64,000 nt of DNA from Lentzea guizhouensis (GTDB taxonomy: Bacteria > Actinomycetota > Actinomycetes > Mycobacteriales > Pseudonocardiaceae). Location: contig NZ_CP016793.1 of NCBI RefSeq assembly GCF_001701025.1, positions 8,122,001 through 8,186,000 of the forward strand, read 5' to 3'. Below are positions 43,421 through 54,200 of the stretch, in pieces (position 1 is the first letter of the stretch; every line of letters begins with the position of its first letter). Under the pieces are notes generated by a model that saw nothing but the letters and a program-made list of their open reading frames with translations, was not told the origin of the DNA and did no database searches. A program made the position numbers and the translations under genes.

Positions 43421-44467
43421 GTGACCACCCGGCTCGACGCCCCCTCCGCACCTCCCACCACCGCCCGCACCGCGCGCAAGCTCAGCGACCGCGTCGGCCG
43501 GGTCCGCGAGCTCGGCATCCTCGTCGCGCTCGCCCTCGTCGTCGTCCCCACCGCCCTGGTCAACCCGCGGTTCATCCAGCCGCAGAGCCTGCGCGACCTC
43601 CTGCTCAACGCCTCCATCGTCGCCCTGCTCGCGGTAGGCCAGACGCTCGTGGTCATCACCCGCAACGTCGACCTCTCCGTCGGCTCGGTCCTCGGCCTCT
43701 CCGCCTTCCTGACCGCGCAGCAGTTCGCCGACCACCCCGGCACGCCACTGCTGGCGGGCATCGGGTTCGGCGTCGCCGTCGGTCTGGCCTGCGGGCTGCT
43801 CAACGGGCTGCTGGTCGCGCTCGGCAACGTGCCCAGCCTCGTCGTCACCCTCGGCACGCTGTACGTGTTCCGCGGCATCGACTACGCGCTCGCCCAGGGC
43901 CGCCAGGTCAACGCCGCCGACCTCCCCGACGCGCTGCTCGACCTGGGCAGCGCACGGGTCGCCGGCGTCCCGGTCCTCGTCCTGGTCACCGTCGTGGTCA
44001 TCGTGGTCGCCGCGGTGTACCTGCGCTCCTACCGGTCCGGCCGCGAGCTCTACGCGATCGGCTCCAACCCGGACGCCGCCGTGCTGGCGGGCATCCCGGT
44101 CGCCAAGCGCACGCTCACCGCGTTCGTCGCCTCCGGACTCGTCGCCGGGCTCGCCGGGGCGCTGTGGGTGGCCCGCTACGGCACGGTCGACGCGGCCGCG
44201 GGCACCGGGCTCGAGCTGCAGGTGGTCGCGGCCGTCGTGGTCGGCGGCGTGGCGATCTTCGGCGGGTCCGGCACCGTGGCGGGCGCGGCGCTCGGTGCGT
44301 TGCTGCTCGGCACGATCACGAGCTGCCTGGTGGTGCTGCGGATCCCCGCGTTCTGGCAACAAGCCATCGCGGGCGCTCTCCTGCTCAGCGCGATCACGGT
44401 CGACCGGCTGCTGGCGCTGCGACTGGCCAAGGCACTGCGGAAGTCGGAAGGGAGCAGCCATGCGTAG
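43421..44467 (+). CDS. rhaP: Rhamnose ABC importer permease 1
   Basis: This is a 348-residue BPD_transp_2-family permease with about ten helices. Family motifs are TRNVDLSVGSVLGLSAFLTA and YAIGSNPDAAVLAGIPVAKR. AGGAGG lies 9 nt before the GTG start. It forms a heterodimeric channel with the next gene product, which it overlaps by 8 nt. Confidence 0.92.
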   Translation: MTTRLDAPSAPPTTARTARKLSDRVGRVRELGILVALALVVVPTALVNPRFIQPQSLRDLLLNASIVALLAVGQTLVVITRNVDLSVGSVLGLSAFLTAQQFADHPGTPLLAGIGFGVAVGLACGLLNGLLVALGNVPSLVVTLGTLYVFRGIDYALAQGRQVNAADLPDALLDLGSARVAGVPVLVLVTVVVIVVAAVYLRSYRSGRELYAIGSNPDAAVLAGIPVAKRTLTAFVASGLVAGLAGALWVARYGTVDAAAGTGLELQVVAAVVVGGVAIFGGSGTVAGAALGALLLGTITSCLVVLRIPAFWQQAIAGALLLSAITVDRLLALRLAKALRKSEGSSHA

Positions 44468-45419
44468 CCTCCTGCGCTGGGAGACCGCGCTGGTCTTCCT
44501 GCTCGTCGTCGTCGCGCTCGGCGGCCAGGTCAGCACCGACGGCGCGTTCCTGTCCGGCGGCAACCTCTTCTACCTCGGCCTCGACATCGGCGAGATCGCG
44601 TTGATCGCGCTGCCGCTGACGCTGGTGATCGTCGCGGGCGAGATCGACCTGTCGGTGGCGTCCGTGCTGGGCCTGTCCAGCGCGTTGATCGGCTGGTTCT
44701 GGAACGCCGGCTGGCCGCTGGAGACGATCTTGCCGGTGGTGATCTTCATCGGCGCGCTCGCCGGTGCGGTCAACGGCCTGCTGGTCACCCGGCTCGGCCT
44801 CCCTTCCCTCGCGGTCACCATCGGCACGCTCGCCCTCTACCGCGGCCTCGCGCTGGTAGTGCTCGGCGACACGGCGGTGGCGGACTTCCCGGCCGCCTAC
44901 ACGGCGTTCGGCACGACCCCGGTGCCCGGCACGAACATCCCGTACCCGATCGCGCTCGCCGCCCTGCTCGCCGTGCTGTTCGGGATCGCGTTGCACGCCA
45001 GCTCGTTCGGCCGCTCGGTCTTCGCGATCGGTGCCAACGAGGAGGGCGCGCGGTTCTCCGGCATCCGGGTGAAGCGGATCAAGCTCAGCCTGTTCGTGCT
45101 CGCCGGCGCGGTGGCCGCGATCGCCGGCGTCGTCTACACGTTCCGCTTCTCCAGCGCCCGCGCCGACAACGGCCTCGGCCTCGAACTGGCGGTCGTCGCC
45201 GCGGTGCTGCTCGGCGGCGTGTCCATCTTCGGCGGCAAGGGATCGCTCTTCGGTGTGCTCGCGGGCGTGCTGCTGCTGGGCGGTCTGCGCAACCTGCTGA
45301 TCCTGCAGGACACCTCCACCGAGGTGCTCACCATCGTGACCGGTCTCCTGCTGCTGGTCAGCGTTCTGGCTCCGTCGATCACCCGACGCCTCGCAACCCT
45401 GAGGAAGGCAACGACATGA
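44460..45419 (+). CDS. rhaQ: Rhamnose ABC importer permease 2
   Basis: The 319-residue permease is paralogous to the upstream one. Family motifs are VAGEIDLSVASVLGLSSALI and FAIGANEEGARFSGIRVKRI. The ATG at 44460 sits in the end of rhaP, and its own stop overlaps the binding-protein ATG by 4 nt. Two non-identical permeases are usual for rhamnose importers. Confidence 0.92.
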   Translation: MRSLLRWETALVFLLVVVALGGQVSTDGAFLSGGNLFYLGLDIGEIALIALPLTLVIVAGEIDLSVASVLGLSSALIGWFWNAGWPLETILPVVIFIGALAGAVNGLLVTRLGLPSLAVTIGTLALYRGLALVVLGDTAVADFPAAYTAFGTTPVPGTNIPYPIALAALLAVLFGIALHASSFGRSVFAIGANEEGARFSGIRVKRIKLSLFVLAGAVAAIAGVVYTFRFSSARADNGLGLELAVVAAVLLGGVSIFGGKGSLFGVLAGVLLLGGLRNLLILQDTSTEVLTIVTGLLLLVSVLAPSITRRLATLRKATT

Positions 45420-46477
45420 ACACACGCCTAGTGCTCGCCCTGGTGGTGTCCGGGGCCGTCGCACTCACCGCCTGCGGTGGCACGACGAAGGACAGCGCGG
45501 GTCAGAACACCGGTGCGCCCACCGGGACCGCGGCCGCCGACCCGAAGGCGCCGCTCAAGGAGGGCCTGAAGATCACCTTCCTGCCCAAGCAGGTCAACAA
45601 CCCGTACTTCACCGTGGCGCAGAAGGGTGCCGAGCAGGCGGGCACCGCCATCAAGTCGGAGGTCAAGGCGACCGGCCCGTCCGACGCGGCCGCCTCCTCC
45701 CAGGTCACCTACATCAACACCGCCGCGCAGCAGCGGCAGAACGCGCTGGTGATCTCCGCCAACGACGCCAACGCGGTCGCGCCGGCGTTGAAGACCGCGC
45801 GCCAGCAGGGGTTGAAGGTCGTCACGTTCGACTCCGACGCGGCACCGGACGCGCGGGACGTGTTCATCAACCAGGCCACCGCGCAGGACATCGCGGTCGG
45901 CCAGGTGAAGATGATCGCCGAGGCGATCGGTGGGTCCGGTGAGATCGCGATCCTGTCGGCGACGCCGAACGCGACGAACCAGAACGCCTGGATCGAGACG
46001 ATGAAGACCGAGCTCGCGAAGCCCGAGTACGCGAACGTCAAGCTCGTCGAGACCGCGTACGGCAACGACGACGACCAGACGTCGTTCCAGAAGACGCAGG
46101 GCCTGCTGCAGGCGCATCCGAACCTCAAGGGCATCATCTCCCCCACCACGGTCGGAGTCGCGGCGGCCGCCCGGTACCTGAGCTCGTCGGAGTACAAGGG
46201 CAAGGTCCAGCTGACCGGCCTGGGCACGCCGAACCAGATGCGCAAGTTCGTGCAGGACGGCACCGTGAAGTCGTTCGCGCTGTGGGACCCGAGCCAGCTC
46301 GGCTACCTCGCGACCTACGCCGCCGCCGCGCTCGCGTCCGGGCAGATCACCGGTGCGGAGGGCGAGAAGTTCAAGGCGGGTGACCTCGGTGAGCGCACGA
46401 TCGGGGCCAAGGGCGAGGTCGTACTCGGGCCGCCGACGGTGTTCACCAAGGACAACATCGACAAGTTCGACTTCTGA
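45416..46477 (+). CDS. rhaS: Rhamnose-binding lipoprotein
   Basis: The 353-residue solute-binding protein has a lipoprotein signal: hydrophobic N-terminus and lipobox LTAC with Cys20. A Ser/Thr/Ala-rich linker precedes the type I periplasmic-binding fold (LPKQVNNPYFTVAQKGAEQA). It captures the sugar outside the membrane and delivers it to RhaPQT. The assignment to rhamnose rests on the surrounding isomerase, kinase and mutarotase genes. Confidence 0.92.
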   Translation: MNTRLVLALVVSGAVALTACGGTTKDSAGQNTGAPTGTAAADPKAPLKEGLKITFLPKQVNNPYFTVAQKGAEQAGTAIKSEVKATGPSDAAASSQVTYINTAAQQRQNALVISANDANAVAPALKTARQQGLKVVTFDSDAAPDARDVFINQATAQDIAVGQVKMIAEAIGGSGEIAILSATPNATNQNAWIETMKTELAKPEYANVKLVETAYGNDDDQTSFQKTQGLLQAHPNLKGIISPTTVGVAAAARYLSSSEYKGKVQLTGLGTPNQMRKFVQDGTVKSFALWDPSQLGYLATYAAAALASGQITGAEGEKFKAGDLGERTIGAKGEVVLGPPTVFTKDNIDKFDF

Positions 46478-46479
46478 CC

Positions 46480-46791
46480 GTGCGGGTCTGCTTCACGCTC
46501 CGGGTCCGGCCCGACCGGCTGGACGAGTACCGGGCACGGCACCGCGAGGTGTGGCCCGGGATGCGGGCCGCCCTGTCCGAGGCGGGATGGCGCAACTACT
46601 CGCTCTTCCTCGCACCGGACGGCCTGCTGGTCGGCTACCTGGAATGCGACGACTTCGACGCCGCGCTCGCCGAGATGGCGCGGCGCGAGGTCAACGCCCG
46701 CTGGCAAGCCGAGATGGCGGAGTTCTTCGAAGGCGACGGCAACGCCGACGAACGGATGCGGCCGCTCGACGAGGTCTTCCACCTCGACTGA
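46480..46791 (+). CDS. rhaM: L-rhamnose mutarotase
   Basis: The 103-residue protein interconverts alpha- and beta-L-rhamnose so that the isomerase receives its preferred anomer. Diagnostic segments are [20 protein letters not shown] with HREVWPGM (catalytic His) and [17 protein letters not shown]. The start is GTG, two bases after the rhaS stop. Length is exactly that of the family. Confidence 0.95.
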   Translation: MRVCFTLRVRPDRLDEYRARHREVWPGMRAALSEAGWRNYSLFLAPDGLLVGYLECDDFDAALAEMARREVNARWQAEMAEFFEGDGNADERMRPLDEVFHLD

Positions 46792-46807
46792 TCTCTTTGG
46801 GGAAACC

Positions 46808-47962
46808 ATGAACGTCAAGGCCGCGCTGCGCGAGCAGCGCATCGAGACGCCGTCGTGGGCGTACGCGAACTCCGGCACCCGGTTCAAGGTGTTCGCGCAG
46901 CAGGGTGTCCCACGCACGCCGTACGAGAAGATCGACGACGCGGCGGTGGTGCACCGGCTGACCGGGGTCGCGCCGACCGTCGCGTTGCACATCCCGTGGG
47001 ACAAGGTCGACGACTACGGCAAGCTCGCGTCGTACGCCCGTGACCGCGGGGTGGCGCTCGGTGCGATCAACTCCAACGTGTTCCAGGACGACGACTACAA
47101 GCTCGGCAGCGTCACGCACCCCGATCCGGCGGTACGGCGCAAGGCGTTGGCGCACCTGCTGGAGTGCGTCGACATCATGGACCAGACCGGGTCGCGCGAC
47201 CTGAAGCTGTGGTTCGCCGACGGGCTCAACTACCCCGGTCAGGACGACATCCGGTCGCGGCAGGACCGGCTCGCCGAGGCGTTGCATGCCACGTGCGAAC
47301 GGCTCGGTGCCGACCAGCGGATGTTGCTGGAGTACAAGCTGTTCGAGCCCGCGTTCTACGTGACCGACGTGCCGGACTGGGGCACGGCGTACGCGCACTG
47401 CACGCAGCTGGGCGACAAGGCGCAGGTCGTGATCGACACCGGGCACCACGCGCCGGGCACGAACATCGAGTTCATCGTGTCGTTCCTGCTGCGCGCCGGG
47501 AAGCTCGGGGCGTTCGACTTCAACTCGCGGTTCTACGCCGACGACGACCTGATGGTGGGCTCGGCCGACCCGTTCCAGCTGTTCCGGATCATGCACGAGA
47601 TCGTGCTGGCCGACGCGCTGAAGCCGGCCGCGGGCATCGCGTTCATGCTCGACCAGTGCCACAACATCGAGCCGAAGATCCCGGCGATCATCCGCTCGGT
47701 GCTCAACGTCCAGGAGGCCACGGCGAAGGCGCTGCTGGTCGACCGCGAAGAACTCTCCCAGGCGCAGCAGGCCGGTGACGTGCTCGCGGCGAACGGGGCG
47801 TTGATGGACGCCTACAACACCGACGTGCGGCCGCTGTTGCGGGAGCTGCGCGAGGAGATGGGGCTGGACCCCGACCCGATGGCCGCGTACCGGCGGTCCG
47901 GGTACGCCGAGCAGATCGTCCGGGAACGAGTCGGTGGCGAGGCCGCCGGGTGGGGCGCGTGA
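46808..47962 (+). CDS. rhaI: L-rhamnose isomerase
   Basis: This is a 384-residue TIM-barrel isomerase of the RhaI (Pseudomonas stutzeri/actinobacterial) type rather than the E. coli RhaA type. It converts L-rhamnose to L-rhamnulose. Landmarks are [52 protein letters not shown] and [18 protein letters not shown], supplying the metal-binding Glu, Asp and His residues. Its TGA overlaps the next ATG (TGATG). Confidence 0.94.
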   Translation: MNVKAALREQRIETPSWAYANSGTRFKVFAQQGVPRTPYEKIDDAAVVHRLTGVAPTVALHIPWDKVDDYGKLASYARDRGVALGAINSNVFQDDDYKLGSVTHPDPAVRRKALAHLLECVDIMDQTGSRDLKLWFADGLNYPGQDDIRSRQDRLAEALHATCERLGADQRMLLEYKLFEPAFYVTDVPDWGTAYAHCTQLGDKAQVVIDTGHHAPGTNIEFIVSFLLRAGKLGAFDFNSRFYADDDLMVGSADPFQLFRIMHEIVLADALKPAAGIAFMLDQCHNIEPKIPAIIRSVLNVQEATAKALLVDREELSQAQQAGDVLAANGALMDAYNTDVRPLLRELREEMGLDPDPMAAYRRSGYAEQIVRERVGGEAAGWGA

Positions 47963-49986
47963 TGAGCCAGGTCGAAGCACTGCTGGGACGCAGCAACCGG
48001 TTGGGCTCCGACCCGCGCAACACGAACTACGCGGGCGGCAACACCTCGGCCAAGGGGTCCGAAGAGGACCCGGTGACCGGGCAGCCGGTGGACCTGGTGT
48101 GGGTCAAGGGGTCCGGCGGTGATCTCGGGACGCTGACGGAGTCCGGGCTCGCGGTGTTGCGGCTGGACCGGTTGCGGGCGTTGACGCAGGTCTACCCCGG
48201 GGTTGAGCGCGAGGACGAGATGGTCGCCGCGTTCGACTACTGCCTGCACGGCAAGGGCGGTGCGGCGCCGTCGATCGACACGGCGATGCACGGGCTGGTG
48301 GAGGCGGCGCACGTCGACCACCTGCACCCGGACGCGGGCATCGCGTTCGCCACCGCGGCCGACGGCGAGGCGCTGGTCAAGGCGTGCTTCGGCGACCGGG
48401 TGGCGTGGGTGCCGTGGCGGCGGCCGGGGTTCCAGCTGGGGCTGGACATCGCAGCCGTCCACCGGGACCACCCGGAGGCGATCGGCGTGGTCCTGGGTGG
48501 CCATGGGATCACGGCGTGGGGTGCGACGAGCGAGGAGTGCGAGGCGCGGTCGCTGGAGATCATCCAGACCGCCCAGCGGTATCTGGACGAGCACAGGCGC
48601 GCCGAGCCGTTCGGGCCGGTGGTGCACGAGCCGTTGGCTGCCGAGGAACGCCGGGCCAGGGCCGCTGAGCTGGCACCGGTCATCCGCGGGCTGGCCTCGA
48701 CGGACTCACCGCAGGTCGGCCACTTCACCGACTCCGACGTGGTGCTCGACTTCCTCGCCCGGGAACGGCACGCCGAGCTGGCCGCGCTGGGAACGTCGTG
48801 TCCCGACCACTTCCTGCGCACGAAGGTCCGGCCGCTGGTGCTCGACCTGCCGCCGACCGCTCCACTGCAGGACGCCGTGGCGCGGTTGAAGGAGCTGCAC
48901 GAGGCCTACCGCGACGACTACCGGGCCTACTACGAACAGCACGCGGACGCGGACAGCCCGCCGATGCGCGGCGCGGACCCGGCGATCGTGCTGGTGCCGG
49001 GCGTGGGCATGTTCAGCTTCGGGCGCGACAAGCAGACCGCGCGCGTGGCCGGCGAGTTCTACGTCAACGCCATCAACGTGATGCGCGGCGCCGAGTCGGT
49101 GTCGCGGTACGCGCCGATCGAGGAACGCGAGAAGTTCCGCATCGAGTACTGGGCGCTGGAGGAGGCCAAGCTGCGGCGGATGCCGAAGCCCAAGCCGCTC
49201 GCGACGAGAGTCGCCCTGGTCACCGGCGGCGGCTCGGGCATCGGTCGGGCGATCGCCCAGCGACTGGCTGCCGAGGGCGCCTGCGTCGTGGTCGCCGACC
49301 GCGACGGCGACAGCGCCCGTGAGGTCGCCGAGGGCATCGGGTCGTCCGACGTGGCGGTGCCGGTGACCGTGGACGTGACCTCCTCGGCCGGGCTGGCCGA
49401 CGCGTTCGGTGCGGCCGTGCTCGCGTTCGGCGGCGTCGACCTGGTGGTCAACAACGCCGGCCTGTCGATCTCCAAGCCGCTCGCCGAAACCACTGAGGCC
49501 GACTGGGACCTGCAGCACGACGTGATGGCCAAGGGGTCGTTCCTGGTGTCGCAACAGGCGGCGAAGGTCATGCGCGCGCAGGGCATGGGCGGCGACATCA
49601 TCTACATCTCCAGCAAGAACTCGGTGTTCGCCGGGCCGAACAACGTGGCGTACGGGGCGGCGAAGGCCGACCAGGCGCACCAGGTCCGGTTGCTGGCAGC
49701 CGAACTGGGCGGTGACGGGATCCGGGTCAACGGCATCAACCCGGACGGCGTGGTTCGCGGCTCCGGGATCTTCGCCGGCGGCTGGGGTGCCCAGCGCGCG
49801 GCCGTCTACGGCGTGCCCGAGGAGGAGCTCGGCGCGTTCTACGCCCAGCGCACCCTGCTCAAGCGCGAGGTGCTGCCCGACCACGTGGCCGCGGCCGTGG
49901 TGGCGTTGACCGCCGGCGACCTGTCGTTGACGACCGGGCTGCACGTGCCGGTCGACGCCGGTGTCGCCGCGGCGTTCCTGCGATGA
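47962..49986 (+). CDS. rhaD: Bifunctional rhamnulose-1-phosphate aldolase/lactaldehyde dehydrogenase
   Basis: The 674-residue fusion has an N-terminal class II aldolase domain (about 1-400; NTNYAGGNTSAKG, and zinc histidines in AAHVDHLHPDAG). A C-terminal short-chain dehydrogenase follows (from about 410; VTGGGSGIGRAIAQ, NNAGLS, catalytic Tyr/Lys in VAYGAAKADQ). The aldolase makes dihydroxyacetone phosphate and L-lactaldehyde, and the dehydrogenase part is expected to oxidise the lactaldehyde. The fusion is typical of actinobacterial and rhizobial rhamnose loci. Its stop overlaps the kinase ATG (ATGA). Confidence 0.93.
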   Translation: MSQVEALLGRSNRLGSDPRNTNYAGGNTSAKGSEEDPVTGQPVDLVWVKGSGGDLGTLTESGLAVLRLDRLRALTQVYPGVEREDEMVAAFDYCLHGKGGAAPSIDTAMHGLVEAAHVDHLHPDAGIAFATAADGEALVKACFGDRVAWVPWRRPGFQLGLDIAAVHRDHPEAIGVVLGGHGITAWGATSEECEARSLEIIQTAQRYLDEHRRAEPFGPVVHEPLAAEERRARAAELAPVIRGLASTDSPQVGHFTDSDVVLDFLARERHAELAALGTSCPDHFLRTKVRPLVLDLPPTAPLQDAVARLKELHEAYRDDYRAYYEQHADADSPPMRGADPAIVLVPGVGMFSFGRDKQTARVAGEFYVNAINVMRGAESVSRYAPIEEREKFRIEYWALEEAKLRRMPKPKPLATRVALVTGGGSGIGRAIAQRLAAEGACVVVADRDGDSAREVAEGIGSSDVAVPVTVDVTSSAGLADAFGAAVLAFGGVDLVVNNAGLSISKPLAETTEADWDLQHDVMAKGSFLVSQQAAKVMRAQGMGGDIIYISSKNSVFAGPNNVAYGAAKADQAHQVRLLAAELGGDGIRVNGINPDGVVRGSGIFAGGWGAQRAAVYGVPEEELGAFYAQRTLLKREVLPDHVAAAVVALTAGDLSLTTGLHVPVDAGVAAAFLR

Positions 49987-51296
49987 CGGCGGTCGCGGCC
50001 GTCGACCTCGGCGCGTCCAGCGGCCGGGTGGTGCGCGGTGTCGTCGCCGACGGCACCGTGCACGTCGAGGAGGTGCACCGGTTCCCGAACGGGCCGGTGC
50101 GCCTGCGCGACACCCTGCACTGGGACGTGCTCGGCCTGTACCGGGAGGTGCTGACCGGCCTGGGCCTCGCCGGTGAGGTCGGCAGCATCGGCATCGACAG
50201 CTGGGCCGTGGACTACGGCCTGCTCGACGAGCGCGGGGCGTTGCTCGGCAACCCGGTGCACTACCGGGACGCCCGCACCGCCTCGATCACCCCGCCGGAC
50301 GGGCTGTACGAGGTCAACGGGCTGCAGTTCCAGCCGTTCAACACGATGTTCCAGCTGATGGCCGAACCGCTGCTGCCGCACGCCTCCCAGCTGCTGCTGA
50401 TCCCCGACCTGCTCTCCTACTGGCTGACCGGTGAACGCGGCGCCGAGTACACCAACGCCACCACGACCGGGCTGATCGACGTCCGCGGTGGACGGTGGTC
50501 CTCCGAGCTGACCCGTGCGCTGCCACCCGGTCTGCTGCCTGAACTGCGCCACCCCGGCGACCCGGCGGGGGTGTTCGAGGGCGTCCCGGTCACCGCGGTC
50601 GGCTCGCACGACACCGCGTCCGCCGTGGTGGCCGTGCCCGCGGAGACCGACCGGTTCGCCTACATCTCCTGCGGCACCTGGTCGTTGGTCGGCGTCGAGC
50701 TCTCCTCCCCCGTGCTCACGCCAGAAAGCCGAGCCGCGAACTTCACCAACGAGGGCGGGGTCGACGGCACGATCCGCTACCTGCGCAACGTGATGGGCCT
50801 GTGGCTGTTGCAGGAGTGCCTGCGCCGCTGGGACACCGCGCTGGAACCGTTGCTGCGGCAAGCCGAACACGCCCAGGGCTCGCTGTTCGACCCCAACGAC
50901 CCCGTGTTCCTCCCACCCGGTGACATGCCCGACAGGATCCAGCAGTGGTGCCGCGACCACGACCGGCGCGTCCCAGAGTCCTCCGCCGAGATCGTCCGGT
51001 CCGTCCTGGACAGCCTCGCCGCCGCCCACCGCGACGCCATCGCCGACGCGCAACGCCTGTCCGGCAAGGAGGTCGAGGTCGTGCACGTCGTCGGCGGCGG
51101 CTCCCGCAACGAGCTGCTGTGCCAGCTCACCGCCGACGCGTGCGGCCTCCCCGTGGTCGCCGGACCTGCCGAGGCCACGGCGCTGGGCAACGTCCTGGTG
51201 CAGGCGCGGGCCGTGGCCGCCGTCCACGGCCCGCTCGCCGAGCTCAGGAGGCTGGTACGGCAGTCGCAGCCGTTGCGGCGCTACCTCCCCCGGTGA
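49983..51296 (+). CDS. rhaB: Rhamnulokinase
   Basis: This is a 437-residue FGGY-family sugar kinase. It phosphorylates L-rhamnulose with ATP to give the aldolase substrate. Landmarks are AAVDLGASSGRVVRG, IGIDSWAVDYGLLD, VGSHDTASAVVAVP and the C-terminal VHVVGGGSRNELLCQL. It is the last gene of the rhamnose operon. Its 3' end overlaps the convergent rhamnosidase gene by 53 nt. Confidence 0.94.
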   Translation: MTAVAAVDLGASSGRVVRGVVADGTVHVEEVHRFPNGPVRLRDTLHWDVLGLYREVLTGLGLAGEVGSIGIDSWAVDYGLLDERGALLGNPVHYRDARTASITPPDGLYEVNGLQFQPFNTMFQLMAEPLLPHASQLLLIPDLLSYWLTGERGAEYTNATTTGLIDVRGGRWSSELTRALPPGLLPELRHPGDPAGVFEGVPVTAVGSHDTASAVVAVPAETDRFAYISCGTWSLVGVELSSPVLTPESRAANFTNEGGVDGTIRYLRNVMGLWLLQECLRRWDTALEPLLRQAEHAQGSLFDPNDPVFLPPGDMPDRIQQWCRDHDRRVPESSAEIVRSVLDSLAAAHRDAIADAQRLSGKEVEVVHVVGGGSRNELLCQLTADACGLPVVAGPAEATALGNVLVQARAVAAVHGPLAELRRLVRQSQPLRRYLPR

Positions 51297-54200
51297 ACGC
51301 CCACCGCCCGTGTGGCACGGACACGACCGCGACACCGCGTTCGTGCGGCACGTGCACCTGGGCGGTGGACCCGACCGGCACCTCGACGGTCAGCTTCAGC
51401 GCACCGTCGACCTTCGCCCACGCCACGCCGATCCGCCCGCGCACGCTCTCGAACTCCAGCCGTGCCCACGAGACGCCGACTGTCGCGTTCGGACGGACCA
51501 CGAACGTTTTGTACCCGGCGTCGCCCGGCACCAGCCCGGCCACGTGTTCGTACAGCCATTGCGCGACCGTGCCCTTGAAGTAGTGGTTGCGCGACCGCGT
51601 GCCGGTGTCCCACATCTCCCACATGGTCTCCGCGCCGTTGGCGAACCAGTGGCCCCAGCTCGGGTAGGAGCGCTCGGTGGCCATGGCGTGGGCGACGGTC
51701 GCGTGCCCGTTGTCGCTCAACGCCTTCAGCAGCACCTGGGCGCCGAGGCAACCGACGTTGACGTGGTTGCCGTTGGCGGTCACCTCCCTGGCGAGCCGGT
51801 CGGCGACGGCCTGCACGGATCCGGCGGGCACCATGCCGAACGCGAGCGGGACCGCGTTGGAGGTCTGCCGGTAGCCGGGGTCTTGGGCGGTGCGGTAGTA
51901 GCCGCTCGGGTCGAGGAACGCCTGGTTGAACGCCGTCAGCAAGCTCGCGGCCACCTCGCGGTAGCGCGGGACCGGCTTGCCGATCACGTCGCCGAGCTCC
52001 GCGGTGTGCAGCAGCGCCCGGTACAGGTAGGCGGTGGCGGTGAGCCGGGTGTCCTCCGGCGGGATGCCACCGGAGCCGGGCGGCAGGAAGTCGCCGAGCG
52101 CGGTGACCGCCAGGCCGTTCTGCAGCCGGCCGATCTCCCAGTCGAGGTAGCGGGTGAGCACCGGCCAGTGCTGTGCGGGCAGCCGGTCGTCGCCGTAGGT
52201 CCGGTACATCTCGCGCAGCACGAACGGGTAGACCGTCGTCCACTCCGGCGCGGGTGCGAGCTCGCGGTAGCCCCAGCCGCCGCTCGGCACGATCACCGGG
52301 ATCTGCCCGGCCGCGTCCTGGCTGTCCGCGAGGTCGCCGAGCCACTTGGTGAAGAACTTCGCCAGGCCGAACTCGGCGAGCATCGACGGCGCGCCGACCT
52401 GGGCGTCGCCGGTCCAGCCGTTCTTCTCGTAGGTCGGGGTGTCGGTGGGGATGCCGTGCAGGTTGTTGGCGACCGTGCGCCGCATCGCCTGGTCGTACTG
52501 CTCGAACAACGGTTCGGAGCACCGGAACGTGCTGGCCACCGGCACGTCGGAGTGCACAACCCGGCCGACGAGCTCCGGCGCGGTGCTCAGCCCGGCCACC
52601 TCGACGTACCGGAAGCCCTTGTAGGAGAACCTCGGTTCCCACGTCTCATCGCCGCCCGCGCACACGTACTCGTCCAGCTGCTGGCGGGCGCCGGTCACGT
52701 GGCCGTTCTCCATGCGCACGCTGCCGTCGGGGTTGAGCGTCTCGCCGTGCTTGAGCCGGACGACGGTGCCCGCGGGTGCGGTGACGCGCAGCCAGGTCCA
52801 GCCCGACATCGTGCGGCCCATGTCCGCGACGAACACGCCCGGCTTCAGCGTGGTGACCGTCGGCGTGACGGACTCGACCACCCGGATCGGTTCGTGTTCC
52901 TGGGCTTTCAGCGTGCCCTTCGGCGCGGGCCTCGCAAGTGTGGCGGTCCACGCGCTGTCGTCGAAGCCCGGCTTGGTCCAGTCGCGCGGGGCTCGTCGCG
53001 CGTCGTAGGTCTCGCCGGTGTAGAGCGAGTTGGTGAGCGTCGGCCCGTCGGTCATCCGCCAGGTCTCGTCGGTCGCGATCGTCGTGCGGGTGCCGTCCGG
53101 GTGCTCGATCTCCAGCTGGGCCAGCACCTTCGGTTCGTCGTGCCACGGCGGCCGCTCCCAGCGCCACACGTTCGGCGACTTCATGCCGTAGAACCCGCGC
53201 CCGAGCGTCACGCCGATCGCGTTGCGCCCTTTCCGCACCAGGTCCGTGACGTCGTGCACCGCGTACAGCACGGTGTTGTCGTAGTCGGTGAAACCCGGAT
53301 CCAGCACCCGGTCCCCGACCTTGCGCCCGTTGATCTCGGTCTCGTGGTACGCCAGCCCGCTCACGTACAGGCGAGCCCCGCGCACCGGCTTGGCAAGGCC
53401 GAACTCCTTGCGCAGCAACGGCGCCGGCTGCTCGCGGACCGTCACGTTCGCACCCCACGGTCCCTGCCCGTACGGGTCGAGCACGGTCGCCGCGGCCCAG
53501 CCGGAGTCGTCGAGCTCCGGTGCCTGCCAACCGGGCTGCTCGGTCTCGGCCACCTTCCAGCCCGGCCCGGTGATGACCTCCCGCTGCCCGCCCGGCAGGT
53601 CGACGAGCAACCTCAGCAGGAACCCGCCGGGTCCCTCCGACCGGTTCGTGGCCCGCGCGGCCAGCACCACCGGCCCTTGGACCAGGTTCGTGACGTCCGC
53701 GCGTTGGCCGACCTTCCACACGTCCGTCTCCTGCGGCACGTGCAGCACCTCGGACCCGTTGACATACAACGTGAAGTCGTCGTCCGCGGTGGCCACGACC
53801 CGCGCCCTGGTGGCGCCGGCGGGCAGGTCGACCCTGGTGCGGAACCACCGGCTCTGCGGCGGCGCCGAGGCCGACCAGATCCACGCCGCCGAGCCGAAGC
53901 CGATCGAGGTGTCCGCCGCGCCGATCCACCGCGCCTGCCAGGCCGTGCCGAGCAACGCCGTCTCCACCAGCTCGACGCGCTCCACGGCGACACCCGCCGG
54001 CGCCGTCCCACACCGCACGCGCCAGTGGTACCGCGTGCGCGGCTTCAGCTCCTTGCCCGCGTACGCGACTCCGCCGGTCCGGTCGGAGGCGACCCGGCCG
54101 GACTGCCAGACGTCCGCCCGGCCGGGCGCCGAGCCGACCTCGACCTGGTAGGCGGTCTGCCGGGCCCCGGTCCCACCCGCCGCGAGCACCCAGCCGAGCC